Assembly: GCA_032718475.1 (NCBI GenBank)
Contig: JAUCBJ010001442.1
Coordinates: forward strand, 1-57,442
DNA length: 57,442 nt
Source of the DNA: Nemertoderma westbladi
Lineage: Eukaryota > Xenacoelomorpha > Nemertodermatida > Nemertodermatidae
Direction: 5' to 3'
Both the position numbers and the translations under genes were made by a program. The notes under the pieces were generated by a model that saw nothing but the letters and a program-made list of their open reading frames with translations, was not told the origin of the DNA and made no database searches. The stretch's first letter is position 1. Each line of letters begins with the position of its first letter. Shown here in pieces: positions 21,640 through 32,669 of the stretch.

Positions 21640-22112
21640 GGGGCAACTTTTGTATAATTTCGAAATTTCCAAAAAGCGATTTGATCAGGCCGCGATCAGG
21701 AAAGATCATGTCAGATCATTTTCGGTTTTACTTCGAAGATCAAGTCCTGTGAGTTCACTGTATGGAAAAACTTAACATTACAAAAAGATTCCTCACACTC
21801 GACTTAGGGGGGGGGGGGGGGTAGCCAAAATTTGGGCATAAAATAGTTCAATTCAATGGGTGAAAAGATCATGATCATGAAAAGATCAGTTTTGTTCGAA
21901 ATTGCTTCTTTATCATTTTGAGGCAAAATTTTCAAACTAAAAAACATTCACTGGAGTGTTCTAAGTAGATTAAAAAAAATTCGACTCAATAGGCCTACTC
22001 TACTCAGCCTACTGGCAGACTGGTACCGGAGATATGGTCGTCCAAAGTCTGTTCCGGTAATTCGATAATATTTCAAAACCGTCGCTCGATTTTTTTTTTA
22101 ATGTGAATGTAC
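21640..22112. repeat. Dispersed repeat with poly-G tract (copy 2)
   Basis: Carries the same GATCAAGTCCTGTGAGTTCA and TATGGAAAAACTTAACATTA, and a run of at least 14 G near 21810, as copy 1. It then has ACCGGAGATATGGTCGTCCA at about 22026, which recurs at about 37447 on the other side of the LTR retrotransposon. This is therefore the DNA into which that element inserted. No coding sequence. Confidence 0.7.
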
Positions 22113-22117
22113 AGTTT
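22113..22117. other. Left 5-bp target-site duplication (AGTTT)
   Basis: AGTTT directly before the 5' LTR's TGT. The identical AGTTT follows the 3' LTR's ACA at 37076-37080. Five bases is usual for BEL/Pao integration. Confidence 0.88.
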
Positions 22118-23070
22118 TGTAAAGGCTTTTGCGTAATTAGCCGGTTATTTTCCCCGTAAAGTACTCTGTAGTTGATTTAACAGGCATAAAAGGCCGTGTC
22201 CTTACTGTACTGTTGTTTTAGAGGACATAAAAGTAATTTCTTCTGTATGTGTACTTTAGCGGACATAATCCGACATTTTATGACGCAATATGCCGGATCC
22301 TCTTGAAACAGTGTCGCTACCATGACGACGGCTAACAGCTGATATTGCCACATAGAACATCTCTTTGTTCTTTGTTCTCTCTTTGTTCGGTCAACCAATC
22401 AGAGCGTTTTTTGCCTCTGTGTTAGATGGTAGATAGAAACTCGTGGAGTTGAATCAGTATGTGATTTCGTCCACAGCCTACAACACCGGCGTGGAACCTC
22501 CGTGTTTCAGTCTTTAGTTCAACATTAGTAGGCTTAATTATAGAACGTATATCCGTTATCTCTACTCTTAATCATAAATCATATCTCATAACATACATAT
22601 CTTACTTAACATTACTGCTTTTGCTGTCGGTTATTCATTATATTTGTTTATGGAATATTATATTTGGAATACTGATCAATAGTCAGACACCCCAATCTTC
22701 TTGATATACTAAAGGTTAGAGAGACCGGTTACATATAAACGATTGCGACTTATGTTAAGTGGTTAATCTAATGCTATTTTATAGGCCCTACATGTATTGT
22801 CTGTTATTCTCTTTGTATGTGACTAAAATTAGTGAAGGTCGGCAGATTGGTGTGCAGCATTGTGCAGCATTGTGTATGATTGTGATTGATAACGAAGCAT
22901 CTCCTAAAGAATGCGCCATATACGTGAATCTATAGCCATCCCATTGCGTCTGGTTTAAGTCATAACTGTGTTTATATATTTAGAGCGCCACGTCCTAAAG
23001 GAACTGTTAATATTTCCCGAAAGTGAATAATATTTGTCAGAGATTATATATTACGATCAGTCGAATAATA
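22118..23070 (+). repeat. 5' LTR, first part
   Basis: TGTAAAGGCTTTTGCG onward. Aligned by eye to 35918-36870 with six substitutions and a 7-bp deletion (around 22762). The LTR continues at 26133 after the mariner-like insertion. The small minus-strand frame at 22177-22398 recurs in the 3' LTR with one residue changed. It is LTR sequence, not a supported gene. Confidence 0.9.
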
Positions 23071-26000
23071 CAGTCCCGCTCTCAAAAAGCATTCCTTTGA
23101 TCAAACATTGATCAAACTTTGATCAAACATTGATCAAAGTTTGATCAAATATTGAAATGAACCAGGCTTATAAATCCTGCCATTGAGTTCTACTAAAGGC
23201 GCTGCACTTCAAAGTCTAGATTCCCACTGAGCCGTGTGTCAATCAAGCAGCCCTCTCTCTCTCTCTCTCTCGCTCTCCCTGTGTGTGTAATGCTGCATGT
23301 GCTCTGTAGGATGTCTGCAGAGCACACAGGACACCACGTCCATATCATACCAGAGATAAGTTTGTACGCTATAGCCGTTATTTAAACCAGACCGCCTAGG
23401 TTGTAATAATTTACAGCGATTATCAGAAAATAACAGCCGCAATTGAATCTCCACTTGGCGGTGTGGTGGTAATGAAAGCAAGGGCGGGTATGGGCTGTGT
23501 GGAGTTTAATTCTGAGTTACGCAATGTGTTGGGTGGATGGCTACAATACATTATAATGGGGGGGGGGGGGGGGGGCAACTAGCGTACCGAGCGAGGGGGA
23601 GGCCATGTGAAAGCATACTGAAAAACCCTTTCCAGTTGAAATGAGAAAAAAAAATAATATATTAAAGATCCACATTTCAAATTTTCTGAAATAAAAGCAT
23701 TTTTCTAAACAAAAAGCTTCGCATTGTAACCTGGTTGGCCAAGGGCTAGATCCTGGGGGGGGGGGGGGGGGGGGGGGGTAATATGAGAATATCCCTTGGT
23801 ATTATTATATCAGTTGACATTGTGGCCTTCTGGCTGGCCACAAGTGGGAAATACGTTGCTTTCTTGTAAGGATAAATAATTGATTCGAGTCACAACAAAT
23901 TATGTCATAGGGAGTACAGGAGTCAGCGGAGTGCTACTTGCTGTAAATTATTAGCTTGGGGTGCCGACAGCGACAGACCACTAACAAAGTAAATGCATAG
24001 CATGTGTAATGGCTCTTAGCTTTTGCCGCCCCAGCATGTAAAACCATGTATCTGCTGTGGAATGGAATTCCCCGAAATTTCGAAATTAACTAAAGGCTTC
24101 CCAAGAAATTAGACAGCCAACTAACCCATACACAGGAGGCCGCGAACCAAAGAGATTGGCCTCCTGGCACTGAGCTGGCCTGGTCGCAAAGGAACTATGC
24201 AGGTAGTAATGTGTACTAAACTAATTTATTACACTAAACTTTCTTACTAAAATTTCAACATGGAGGACTTTTCTGTTTGCCCAAAAACAATTAAATAGAC
24301 GTTGTATTTGTCTCGATATTAATTAAAATTTCTACCTTATCTCGCAAATAGTGGCGCCAGTTGGTCGCAAATAAAAAAGTTCTCCAGCGAAAATCGATGA
24401 AATCTACTTTGGGTTGTTGTTTTGGTTAGAAAACACAACCCCTTTAACCTGCTCCTTTCGATGTTTTACATTAATTTTTTTGAAACTGATTGTAGCTGTA
24501 CCAGTAATGGGCCTGTTCTCAGATACACTTGCGGTGTGACAGCACGGTGAAATCGCATACTGTGAATCACAGCATTTGGGTTGTTGTTACAGATATGCGA
24601 GTAAAGCAGTTTACAGTCAACTGTATGTTCGGTTGGGTGATGACTTAGCCTGCGGGAATTCTTAGCCCGCAAAATGGGAATCGTTTACCCGCAAGCTTTC
24701 TTAGCCAGTGGGCAGGGCATCCTTAGCCCGAAAATAAATTGTATTAGCCCGCAAGAATTGATACTGGATGATTAAATTGACAGACTGGCTTTCTTGTGAA
24801 TAATTTATAAAGAAAATAATTTAATAATATTCCAGAGGCTGTATTTCAGAACGTAGCCTGGAGTTGTTAGTGGGGCCTATTACAAGACTCAGTCTGGTAC
24901 TGGTACACTAGCACAACACTGTGTTGTCAATCTAATAATGATTATAATAATTCACAATTGAATCTCCACTTGGCGATGTGGCGTAATGAAAGCAATGGCA
25001 GGTGCTGTGTGGAGTTTAATTCGGAGTTACGCAATGGGTTGGGTGGATGGCTACAATACATTATAATGGGGAGGGGGGGGGGGGGGGGCAGGGGGGCAGG
25101 TCCCCAGCTTGTACAATGATATAGTAACACTCCACAACAAGAGAGGGTATGGGATCACTGGGGTTATATTGATGCCTTGTCTTACAACAACGACCTGTGA
25201 GCAAAAGAATGGTTTGTTGGCCGGAAGGTTAAAACCCTCCATTAATTAAAAATGAATGAGCATAATTTAATAAGTATTACTAACCCAATTTGATTTTTAA
25301 TATTTAAAAAATTATAATTCCAATACGTTAAACTGAATTAAAAAATACGTAACTAATGATGTACATAACATAGTTTACTTTAAAACAAATTAGGTTTTCA
25401 ATAAAATTTCCTTATCAGAGTATTAAAATTAAATTACGTAAATTTTTAGAAGGTATTTTAGGGGGTGCGCTGGCGCTGGCGCTTGGATTTATTTATTTCT
25501 TTATTTACATTTATTAGTATAATTAGAGACAGGGGCAGGAAGGAAGCTTGTCGAATTTACACAATTACTGTATAAGCAAATGCAATGCAACGGCAGCCAT
25601 CGTGCTGCTACGTCAATGGAGGTCTTTGGCCTTGATTCTGATTTAAGGAACATTGAAACAATTTCTAATATAACAATAAATTAAAAATATTCCAAAGGCT
25701 GTTTTTCTGAACTAGTTGTTGGTGTAATAATAGGCCCTGCCCTACAAGAGAAAAACTCAGTCTGGGACACTACCACAACACCGCCTTGTAAATCCAATCG
25801 CTGTCCATCCACAAAGTCAAGCAAGCTCCATCCACCGCCCTGTCAATCACATCGCGGCTTGGCCATTAACAAAAGCCAGTTCTCGGCGGGAATCTGAGTT
25901 CAAAGGCATGCCGCAGAAGAGCGATGTAAACCGTTACCTTGAAATCATTTCAATGTCATTTCAATATGAGACAGAAAGTCTGGAATTCCGGTCCATCGAT

Positions 26001-26132
26001 TTCAAGGTCATTTCAATATGCCATCAATGTCATTTCAATGTCAATGCTACTTTCAATGATATTCTATGGACACATTTTGATCAAACTTTGATCAATGTTT
26101 GATCAAAGGAATGCTTTTTGAGAGCGGGACTG
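23071..26132. mobile_element. Tc1/mariner-like non-autonomous element (3.06 kb) inside the 5' LTR
   Basis: Perfect terminal inverted repeats of 36 bp beginning CAGTCCCGCTCTCAAAAAGC. They are flanked by TA at 23069-23070 and 26133-26134; the 3' LTR shows the unoccupied site with a single TA. Next to the TIRs are TTTGATCAAA palindromes (23098-23150 and 26078-26108) and, on the right, ATTTCAATGTCATTTCAAT repeats. No transposase is found in 3 kb. Size, TA duplication and CAGT ends fit a Tc1/mariner-superfamily internal-deletion or captured-sequence derivative. Confidence 0.9.
23435..25100. repeat. Internal direct repeats with poly-G runs in the mariner-like element
   Basis: About 145 bp at 23437-23577 (AATTGAATCTCCACTTGGCG ... 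GGCTACAATACATTATAATG then poly-G) recurs at 24954-25090. A second pair, less similar, lies at 24825-24935 and 25685-25800 (ATTCCAGAGGCTGT...). A further G run of about 22 starts near 23756. The region between has no coding sequence I recognise. It looks like an older duplicated repeat carried as cargo. Confidence 0.75.
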
Positions 26133-26332
26133 TACAGTAGACCTACCCCGCAATACGATTAAGCTTCCGAATCCAGTCTCCCGGGTATATCCAGCGGGTG
26201 AATGATTGCGCATAGACTGGCTTCGGCTAATGTAGTGTATCAAATATTTGTCGTAGGCTAAAGACTATCTATTATCTAGAAGACATCCTAATTTGGCAGG
26301 TTAAACTGCCAAAGGTCTTAAAAGCGCAAACA
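26133..26332 (+). repeat. 5' LTR, second part
   Basis: Matches 36877-37075 with a single difference (CCCCGCAAT versus CCCCACAAT) and ends ...AAGCGCAAACA. Together with 22118-23070 it makes a 1,151-bp LTR, compared with 1,158 bp for the 3' LTR. Confidence 0.9.
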
Positions 26333-28520
26333 ATAACGGATATTGCTTCTGTATTGCAGTAGGCAATAAAGCTGAAGTACCGGCAACCGGTACCCAGTAG
26401 GCCTGACTACCTAACCACCCGGACCGGTACCTACAGCAGTACAGGTACAGCAGTATTATTCGATTTTGATTATTATATACCAGTAGGTCTTAACAATTAA
26501 TCGGGGACGCCTGGTTTTTATTGGGATTTTACTTAGGCCTATTTCTGTCAGTTTTATTTATTAGTAGGCTAATATTGAGCAGAAGGCGTGTAAGCCTGCT
26601 CAGTTTGTACAGATAATTTGTAGGCTTGACTGTTGTCTAACTGTTGTTAAGTTTGAACGGATTGCAGTGTGTGTAGAGAATCTGTCCGATAAAGTGCTAG
26701 TTAGGAACGTAGGGGCTTCAAGTGCTGTGAGGTAAACCCCCTCTGAAAGAATAAGTCGTACTACTAGGTTAGAACGCATACTAACTAATCATTTCGGAGT
26801 CTGCATATACTGTAGTTTATTTAGGCTTGATGGTAGTCTGCCATCGTTTGGTCTGTACTTTGTTTGTGTAGTCTGTACAGGTAGCGTATAATTCTTATTT
26901 AGATAATTTGTAGGCTGGATAGTTGTCTAGCTGTTGTTGGGTCTGAGGAAATTTCGGTGTGTGTAGAGTGTATGTCCGATAAAGTGCCAGTTGGGAACGT
27001 AGGGGCTTCCAGTGCTGTGAGGTAAACCCCCTCTGAAAGAATAAGTCGTACTACTAGGTTAGAACGCATACTAACTAACCCTTTCGGAGTCTGCATATAC
27101 CGTAGTTTGTTTAGGCTTGATAGTAGTCGGTCAGTATTTGGTCTGCATTTTGTTTGAGTAGTCTGTACGCGTAGCGTAATATTTATTATTCAGAGTTTAT
27201 GCGATTATTCGCAACATTCATATCCCCAAGTTTATTCCTACAGTAATTGTGCTTGTTATACATACCGTTATAGTTAAACTAACCCCGGTACTACATCAGG
27301 GCTGCTTGGCGTAGGTAAAGACTGGAGATTTTATGCTTTGGTCACTCCGGCAGATACCGTGGTTCTTTTAGCTGTTCAAGTATTTTTAACGACTGATTAT
27401 TTGTTGTACAAGTACTTGTACCTAATTTAGGGTTTAGTGTACAGTATTTTCCGTAGGTGATTAGTGTGTAGGCAGTATATTTGTGTTGTAAAGTGGTTAA
27501 TAGGCACGTTGGTTCTGGTAGACCGCGGTAATTAACTTCTGGGTAGGAACACTCCGTGATACATAACGTAGTACCTATAGCGATACGGCTATAGGTCGTC
27601 AGACGGTGGTATTTTTCTATCTGGACAACGCAGTATATTTACTACTACTTATTATTTTCAAATACCGTAGTAACCTGTCCGTTGTAATAACCAGATATTC
27701 TAACCCTTTGTTAGGCTGGTTTGTAGACATCTTGTAAAATTACCCTAAAAATTCGTATTTGTGTTTTTTTTTGTAATTTTTGTGTTTATTTAGAGATTGT
27801 AATCTCACCCCGAATTGTACGTAATTTGTAGTATTAAGTAACTTAGGTAAAGTAGGATTATTTGTTTTAGTGTCCAATAAGTAGCACTTCACTGAGAGCG
27901 CACAGCTTCTGTGTAGTGACTCCCCCCAGAAATAATAACATTTATTTCAAATATTAACAAAACCCATTATAGGGGTATATATATTATAAATCAACTCAAA
28001 CAATTTATAAATAGTAGGCCTTCCATACAACAATTAGGTCTCAATATCAGTTGGACTACTGCTTAAATAACGGTAATAAAGTAAGTTAAAGTAACCAAGT
28101 AACCCTTAAAATTCAGAAATTCAATTATTTAAATAATTGATATACCAGTATTTACGACAGGCCTATTATATATTTATAAATTTAGGCTGAAATTATACCG
28201 GTATTCTGTAATTAATTCTAGTTAATAATTATACTTATATATACTATAAGTGTAAACTGCATACCGGTATCCACGATAGGCCTATTATATATTTATATAT
28301 ATTTGTGCTAAAATTACCTACCGGTATTCTGTGACAAACCTAGTCTGTAATAAAATTTATATATACTATAAGCAGACCGGTATTCTAATATATTATATAT
28401 ATATCACGCTACACTGAGTAGCAGTATCGGTAATTAATTACTAGGCTAACAGTTGATACTGAATTACTAGACTTGCTTTAACTGTAATATAGCAGTAGGC
28501 ATTCAACTGTACAAACCAAC
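26333..28520 (+). other. Retrotransposon leader (5' UTR) with tandem repeats
   Basis: Long untranslated region between 5' LTR and gag. A 290-bp unit is tandemly duplicated (26611-26900 and 26901-27186, both starting AGATAATTTGTAGGCT). A 119-bp AT-rich unit with ACCGGTATTCTGT is repeated at 28143-28380. I could not identify a tRNA primer-binding site immediately after the LTR. Small frames here have no recognisable content. Confidence 0.7.
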
Positions 28521-31500
28521 ATGTCTGACATAAAGCAAAACCTGTCAGACAGTCTCCTAGAAACAACAGTCTGTTTCTCAGATAGGAGTATAGAGAATCC
28601 CAGACCGAGGTCTGAGACCCCTCCTACTGTAAGAAAGGCAACCCCTACAGTAGCTGTGTCAGAACCTAGGTTAGTAGAAGCAATTTCACAATTTGCGAAG
28701 TTAGTGAAGCGCCGTAGGTCTATCATAGGCACTCGAGCTCAAGTCAAGCGGGATCAAGAAGCAGCTGTCAAACAGCAGCAACATCCTAGCCAAGAACCTA
28801 GTTTTCAGCGGCCCGATAGCTCCAGTAGTTCGGATACTGTTGAGCGGACGCCCGAACGCGGAGCGAAGATGGCGGATAAGGTTTATGATGAGCGGCCAAC
28901 CTATGAAGAATCAACCGACGCCACTTTTTCTCAAGAAGAAAGCGAAGTGACAGCAGAGAAACCGCATAAGAGGGATGCTATTGACATCTATCTGTCAGAC
29001 TATCAGCGTTTTTTAGGAGATGAAGAGTTGAGGAGAAGGTTAGATGGACTTAGCCCTAATAGTGAAGGAACTCAGCGTGTGTTGGATGCCATCGATGTGG
29101 AAATGAGGGCTGCGAACCAGGCTAAATTTGATGAACGCCTCCGCATCACTAGAGTCCAAGAAGAACAAGTAAAGAAAAAACGTATAGAAGACAGAAAGGC
29201 AGCGGCAGTAGCAGCAGCAGTGGCAGCGGCAGAAGCTGAAAGAAAAGCGGCAGCGGCAGCGGCAGAGGCAGAAGCGGAGAGAAAAGCGGCCGAAGCGGAA
29301 AGAAAGGCGGCAGTGGTAGCGGCCGAAGCGGAAAGAAAGGCAGCAGTGGCAGCTGCAGAGGCAGTGGCAGAAGCAGAACGGAGAGCGGCTGAAGAAACCA
29401 CCCAACTAGAATTGGAAAACATTCAGGAGAATCAAGACTGCATAAATAAACAGTTAACAGCTAGTCAAATGCAGATGATGGGTCGATCTACTCCCAAAAG
29501 ACAGGGATATACATCATCTGAGGAAGGCGATACCACCGATACTGAAGGCAAAGGAAATAGATCTTGTCTAAGCAGACGTAGAAGAACATCACACCATCAG
29601 AAATTGCCTGATTTGCCTCCAGCTGTTAGAAGGCAACTAAATAACTCAAACTTAGGTAGTACAGAACCCACAGACCAAATAATTAAAATAGAAAGACTCC
29701 CTACTATAGTAGATGAGCCTGAAATAATTAGGCCTGTTCTTGAAATCGCCCCTTCGGTGATAGAGACACCTGTGCTCCCTGAACCTACCTCTAAATTCCC
29801 TCTGCACAGCACCAAGCTACCTGTGCCCAGCAGAACAGCCCATGAGACAGTTCATGTCCTGGACTCCGAGCGAAATATTCATGATTTGTCGCCCGTTGTC
29901 CCTCGTCCGCCCGCTACAACGTTGGCGACTCCCGCTTCGGCGGTCGAATGGGTGGATGAGAGACGACGGGGGATGGATCTCCTGCTCGGGCAGATGCAGG
30001 AGACCGTTCAGCAATTCAAGGGCACAGTAAGGGAAAGTAGGTTAGAGTTGCAAGAAGTGCAGCAAAGTATCGCGTTAGAACGCGATAAATTAGTAAATAC
30101 ACAAAAGGGTATACCACCACCCTCGGTAACGATGTGTCAACCTGTTAGGTCTGAAGTATCTCATGCGCAAGGTGTGGAGCCTACACGCATCTATACTGCT
30201 AGCGAAGAAGAAACTCCTATAGTGAACCCTATTAAGGGTAATTATAGACCTGTTGATAATGATATTCCCTATAGACCTGATCATAATCCGAGAAATTTAT
30301 ATACCGATAACTCGATATTAAATAACACGATGGCCCAAGAAAGTTTTACGTGTCAAATGGCTAGAACCGAAGCCCGGCAAGCGGTAAAGGTGGGAGAGAT
30401 AGTCAAGTTCAATGGAGATGAGATGAAATGGTTACCTTTTAATGAATATTATAAAGATAACATACAGAACTCTGTACTATCTAATGGAGAGAAACTTAGA
30501 TTCCTCATCGAGTGCTTGGAAGGATCTCCCAAGTTAATGGCGTTAAAGTTTATTGGACATCCAGACGGATTAAGACAAGTTTGGGATACACTAATCATCA
30601 GGTATGGTAATAGGACTAACATAGCTAGGTATTTATATGCGAAATTAATGGCGCCCCGAAAGTTTCTTAGCAGCGGGATTATAGAGTTTTCCGACGAGAT
30701 TCAGGAGATCTGTAGACAATTAGATTGGCTAGGTAAGTCTCATGAATATCAGAATTCTATGGTTGTAGGAGCCTTAGCATCTACTTTGCCCAAGGGTGGA
30801 GTAGGTACACGCTGGGACAAGAAAGTGTTATATATGATGGAACAACAACGACGAGACCCTACCATGGCTGATCTCATGTCATTCTTAGATGGAGAAGTGA
30901 AATTACAGCTCCTAAGGCAGTCCAGAGAGAAGACACTGGAAAACAAGGTAAGTGAGAAACCCGTTTCTAGGAGAAGGGTAATACCAGTGTGTTATACCGA
31001 CGACGGCGAAAGCCAGGCTTCTCAAGAGGAAGACAGCGGGAAAGACACTGAAAGATCTTACTATGACCACAAAGCGACTAAGGACGTAAGTAAATTCAAG
31101 TCTCGAACCAATGACAGGAGAGAACAGGTAAGAAAAACTCCTCCTACGTCTCCTAAGAGAATTCAAGTAAGAAAGCCCGAAGAAAGAACGAGTGTGCACA
31201 ACGTTACTCAAAGTAAGGTAAGTAACATCAAACCAAAATGTGTGCTGTGCGACGGGCCCCACCGTTTGAATATGTGTGATAAATTCCTAAAGAAATCATT
31301 AAAGGATAGACGTGAAGTCATGTGGGATAAGCGGTTGTGTTATAATTGCCTCAGACGAGGACACCAACGGCGAACCTGTTACTCCGACGCAAGGTGTGCA
31401 AAGTGCGGCGCAAAACATCATATCTTGTTGCACACGGAATTCGAACGAAACAGCCCGAGTCAGGTAAGTGAGTCCGAACTACATGTCCAATTCAGTGATG

Positions 31501-31670
31501 TGAACGACACTGACCAATATTCTGAGATGGAAGGATTCTATACGGACGAATTCTCCGACGAAAACGAATCCTGTTACCTGACAAATACCGCAGTGTATCG
31601 AGCACTTACGTATGAAAAGGACACAGACAGCGACCTAACCCTAACTACTTCTGATCGACAACCATATTAG
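28521..31670 (+). CDS. gag: BEL/Pao Gag polyprotein (1,049 aa)
   Basis: ATG at 28521, TAG at 31668-31670. Residues 1-220 are polar and low-complexity. Residues 220-300 form an alanine/glutamate/lysine-rich coiled coil (ERKAAAAA-type, GCA/GCG repeats). Around 625-790 lies a capsid-like region (KFNGDEMKWLPFNEYYKD, LRFLIECLEGSPKLMALKFI, WDTLIIRYGNRTNIARYLYA, ALASTLPKGG) that matches the DUF1759-type Gag domain of BEL/Pao elements. Zinc knuckles are CVLCDGPHRLNMC near 907 (CX2CX3HX4C) and CYNCLRRGHQRRTC near 940 (CX2CX4HX4C), followed by CAKCGAKHH. The product would assemble cytoplasmic particles and bind element RNA. No disruption is visible, so it may be functional and could support trans-mobilisation. 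The downstream protease is in the same frame, separated only by the TAG. Confidence 0.9.
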   Translation: MSDIKQNLSDSLLETTVCFSDRSIENPRPRSETPPTVRKATPTVAVSEPRLVEAISQFAKLVKRRRSIIGTRAQVKRDQEAAVKQQQHPSQEPSFQRPDSSSSSDTVERTPERGAKMADKVYDERPTYEESTDATFSQEESEVTAEKPHKRDAIDIYLSDYQRFLGDEELRRRLDGLSPNSEGTQRVLDAIDVEMRAANQAKFDERLRITRVQEEQVKKKRIEDRKAAAVAAAVAAAEAERKAAAAAAEAEAERKAAEAERKAAVVAAEAERKAAVAAAEAVAEAERRAAEETTQLELENIQENQDCINKQLTASQMQMMGRSTPKRQGYTSSEEGDTTDTEGKGNRSCLSRRRRTSHHQKLPDLPPAVRRQLNNSNLGSTEPTDQIIKIERLPTIVDEPEIIRPVLEIAPSVIETPVLPEPTSKFPLHSTKLPVPSRTAHETVHVLDSERNIHDLSPVVPRPPATTLATPASAVEWVDERRRGMDLLLGQMQETVQQFKGTVRESRLELQEVQQSIALERDKLVNTQKGIPPPSVTMCQPVRSEVSHAQGVEPTRIYTASEEETPIVNPIKGNYRPVDNDIPYRPDHNPRNLYTDNSILNNTMAQESFTCQMARTEARQAVKVGEIVKFNGDEMKWLPFNEYYKDNIQNSVLSNGEKLRFLIECLEGSPKLMALKFIGHPDGLRQVWDTLIIRYGNRTNIARYLYAKLMAPRKFLSSGIIEFSDEIQEICRQLDWLGKSHEYQNSMVVGALASTLPKGGVGTRWDKKVLYMMEQQRRDPTMADLMSFLDGEVKLQLLRQSREKTLENKVSEKPVSRRRVIPVCYTDDGESQASQEEDSGKDTERSYYDHKATKDVSKFKSRTNDRREQVRKTPPTSPKRIQVRKPEERTSVHNVTQSKVSNIKPKCVLCDGPHRLNMCDKFLKKSLKDRREVMWDKRLCYNCLRRGHQRRTCYSDARCAKCGAKHHILLHTEFERNSPSQVSESELHVQFSDVNDTDQYSEMEGFYTDEFSDENESCYLTNTAVYRALTYEKDTDSDLTLTTSDRQPY

Positions 31671-32669
31671 AAAGCGCCACCTTCCAATGTAGGAATCCGA
31701 GAATTTCCTGTAGTACAGGTAAGTGTCCATGGACCTAAAAGGAGTTATGTAGTGAACGCCCTCCTTGACTCCGGTAGCACAGGAACATTCATCGACAAAG
31801 AACTAGCCGAAGACATCTTTGCTGGACAACCCAAGTTCCGAACTAAGCTAAACATGTCAGGAATTATGCAGGTTTGGAAATCTACCGTAATAGCGGATTA
31901 TTATGTAGGCGCGTTGTCCACCCCCCAGGATGAACTAGGAGAACACAGCATAAGGTCAGTAAAAATGGTAGCGATAAAGAACTTCGCGACCAGCCAAGTG
32001 GAACCTTATAACTGGGATGAGGACGATTTCACCCAGCAGTTTGGAATATCTAGATTCAACACCGATTACCCTGGAGTCCAAATACTCATCAGTCAAAATG
32101 CTCATGAAGCGCTCGAGACATTGGAGAAACGGCCTGCTCAACCGCAACCTCTACAAGTTTATGCGGGAAGAACTAGAGTAGGTTGGTACTTTACTGGCCC
32201 TTCTCGTAGAACTCTTATGGAAAGATTACCAAAAGAACAGGTATATCAATTAAGTGAACGGGAAGTGGAGAGCAGTGAAGTTGACGACCCAACTGAGGGA
32301 ACACCATACTCCTCAGATAATGACGACATCAACTCCAATGTAGATCAATGGAGACATTGCCCCGAGACGATCAATCTAGCCGACATCGCTTCCAGAGGAG
32401 CAACTCCTCAAGAACTTACAGATACTCCAGACCGGTTAGGTGGACCCGACTTCCTAAGTAAAGAAGATGAATGGCCTCCTCATCTTACCCCGGTGAAGAT
32501 TAGACAGGCCAAGGGAGCGGAGAAAGTAACACAACCACTCAATCGCCCAGCTGGTCGTTTATGTTTACCGGAAAGAGACCGAAAACTGTCCGGAAACTAT
32601 GGAAGGCAAGATACTCTTCCCACGACCACCTCCCTAATCCAACAAATATCTAGGGACTCCATAACGTAA
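31671..32669 (+). pseudogene. pol: BEL/Pao Pol remnant: aspartic protease, then RT-RNase H deletion
   Basis: Same reading frame as gag, directly after its TAG, with no start codon needed. It reads NALLDSGSTGTFIDKELAED (DSG catalytic motif of retropepsin, DUF1758/A17 type), then the usual spacer ending VYAGRTRVGWYFTGP. After an acidic stretch it jumps to WRHCPETINLADIASRG, TPQELTDTPDRLGGPDFLSK. This motif normally follows the RNase H domain in BEL/Pao Pol. The entire RT and RNase H (about 600 residues) are therefore missing, and the frame ends at 32667 without integrase. The protease portion looks intact. The element depends on other copies for reverse transcription and integration. Confidence 0.85.

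Noticed and set aside
22177-22398. Small minus-strand frame conserved with 35977-36198
   Set aside because: Conserved only because both copies lie in the two LTRs of one young element; no independent evidence of coding.
29040-29422. Cys/Phe-rich and Ala/Ser-rich minus-strand frames
   Set aside because: Antisense of the GCA/GAA repeat coding the Ala-Glu coiled coil in gag.
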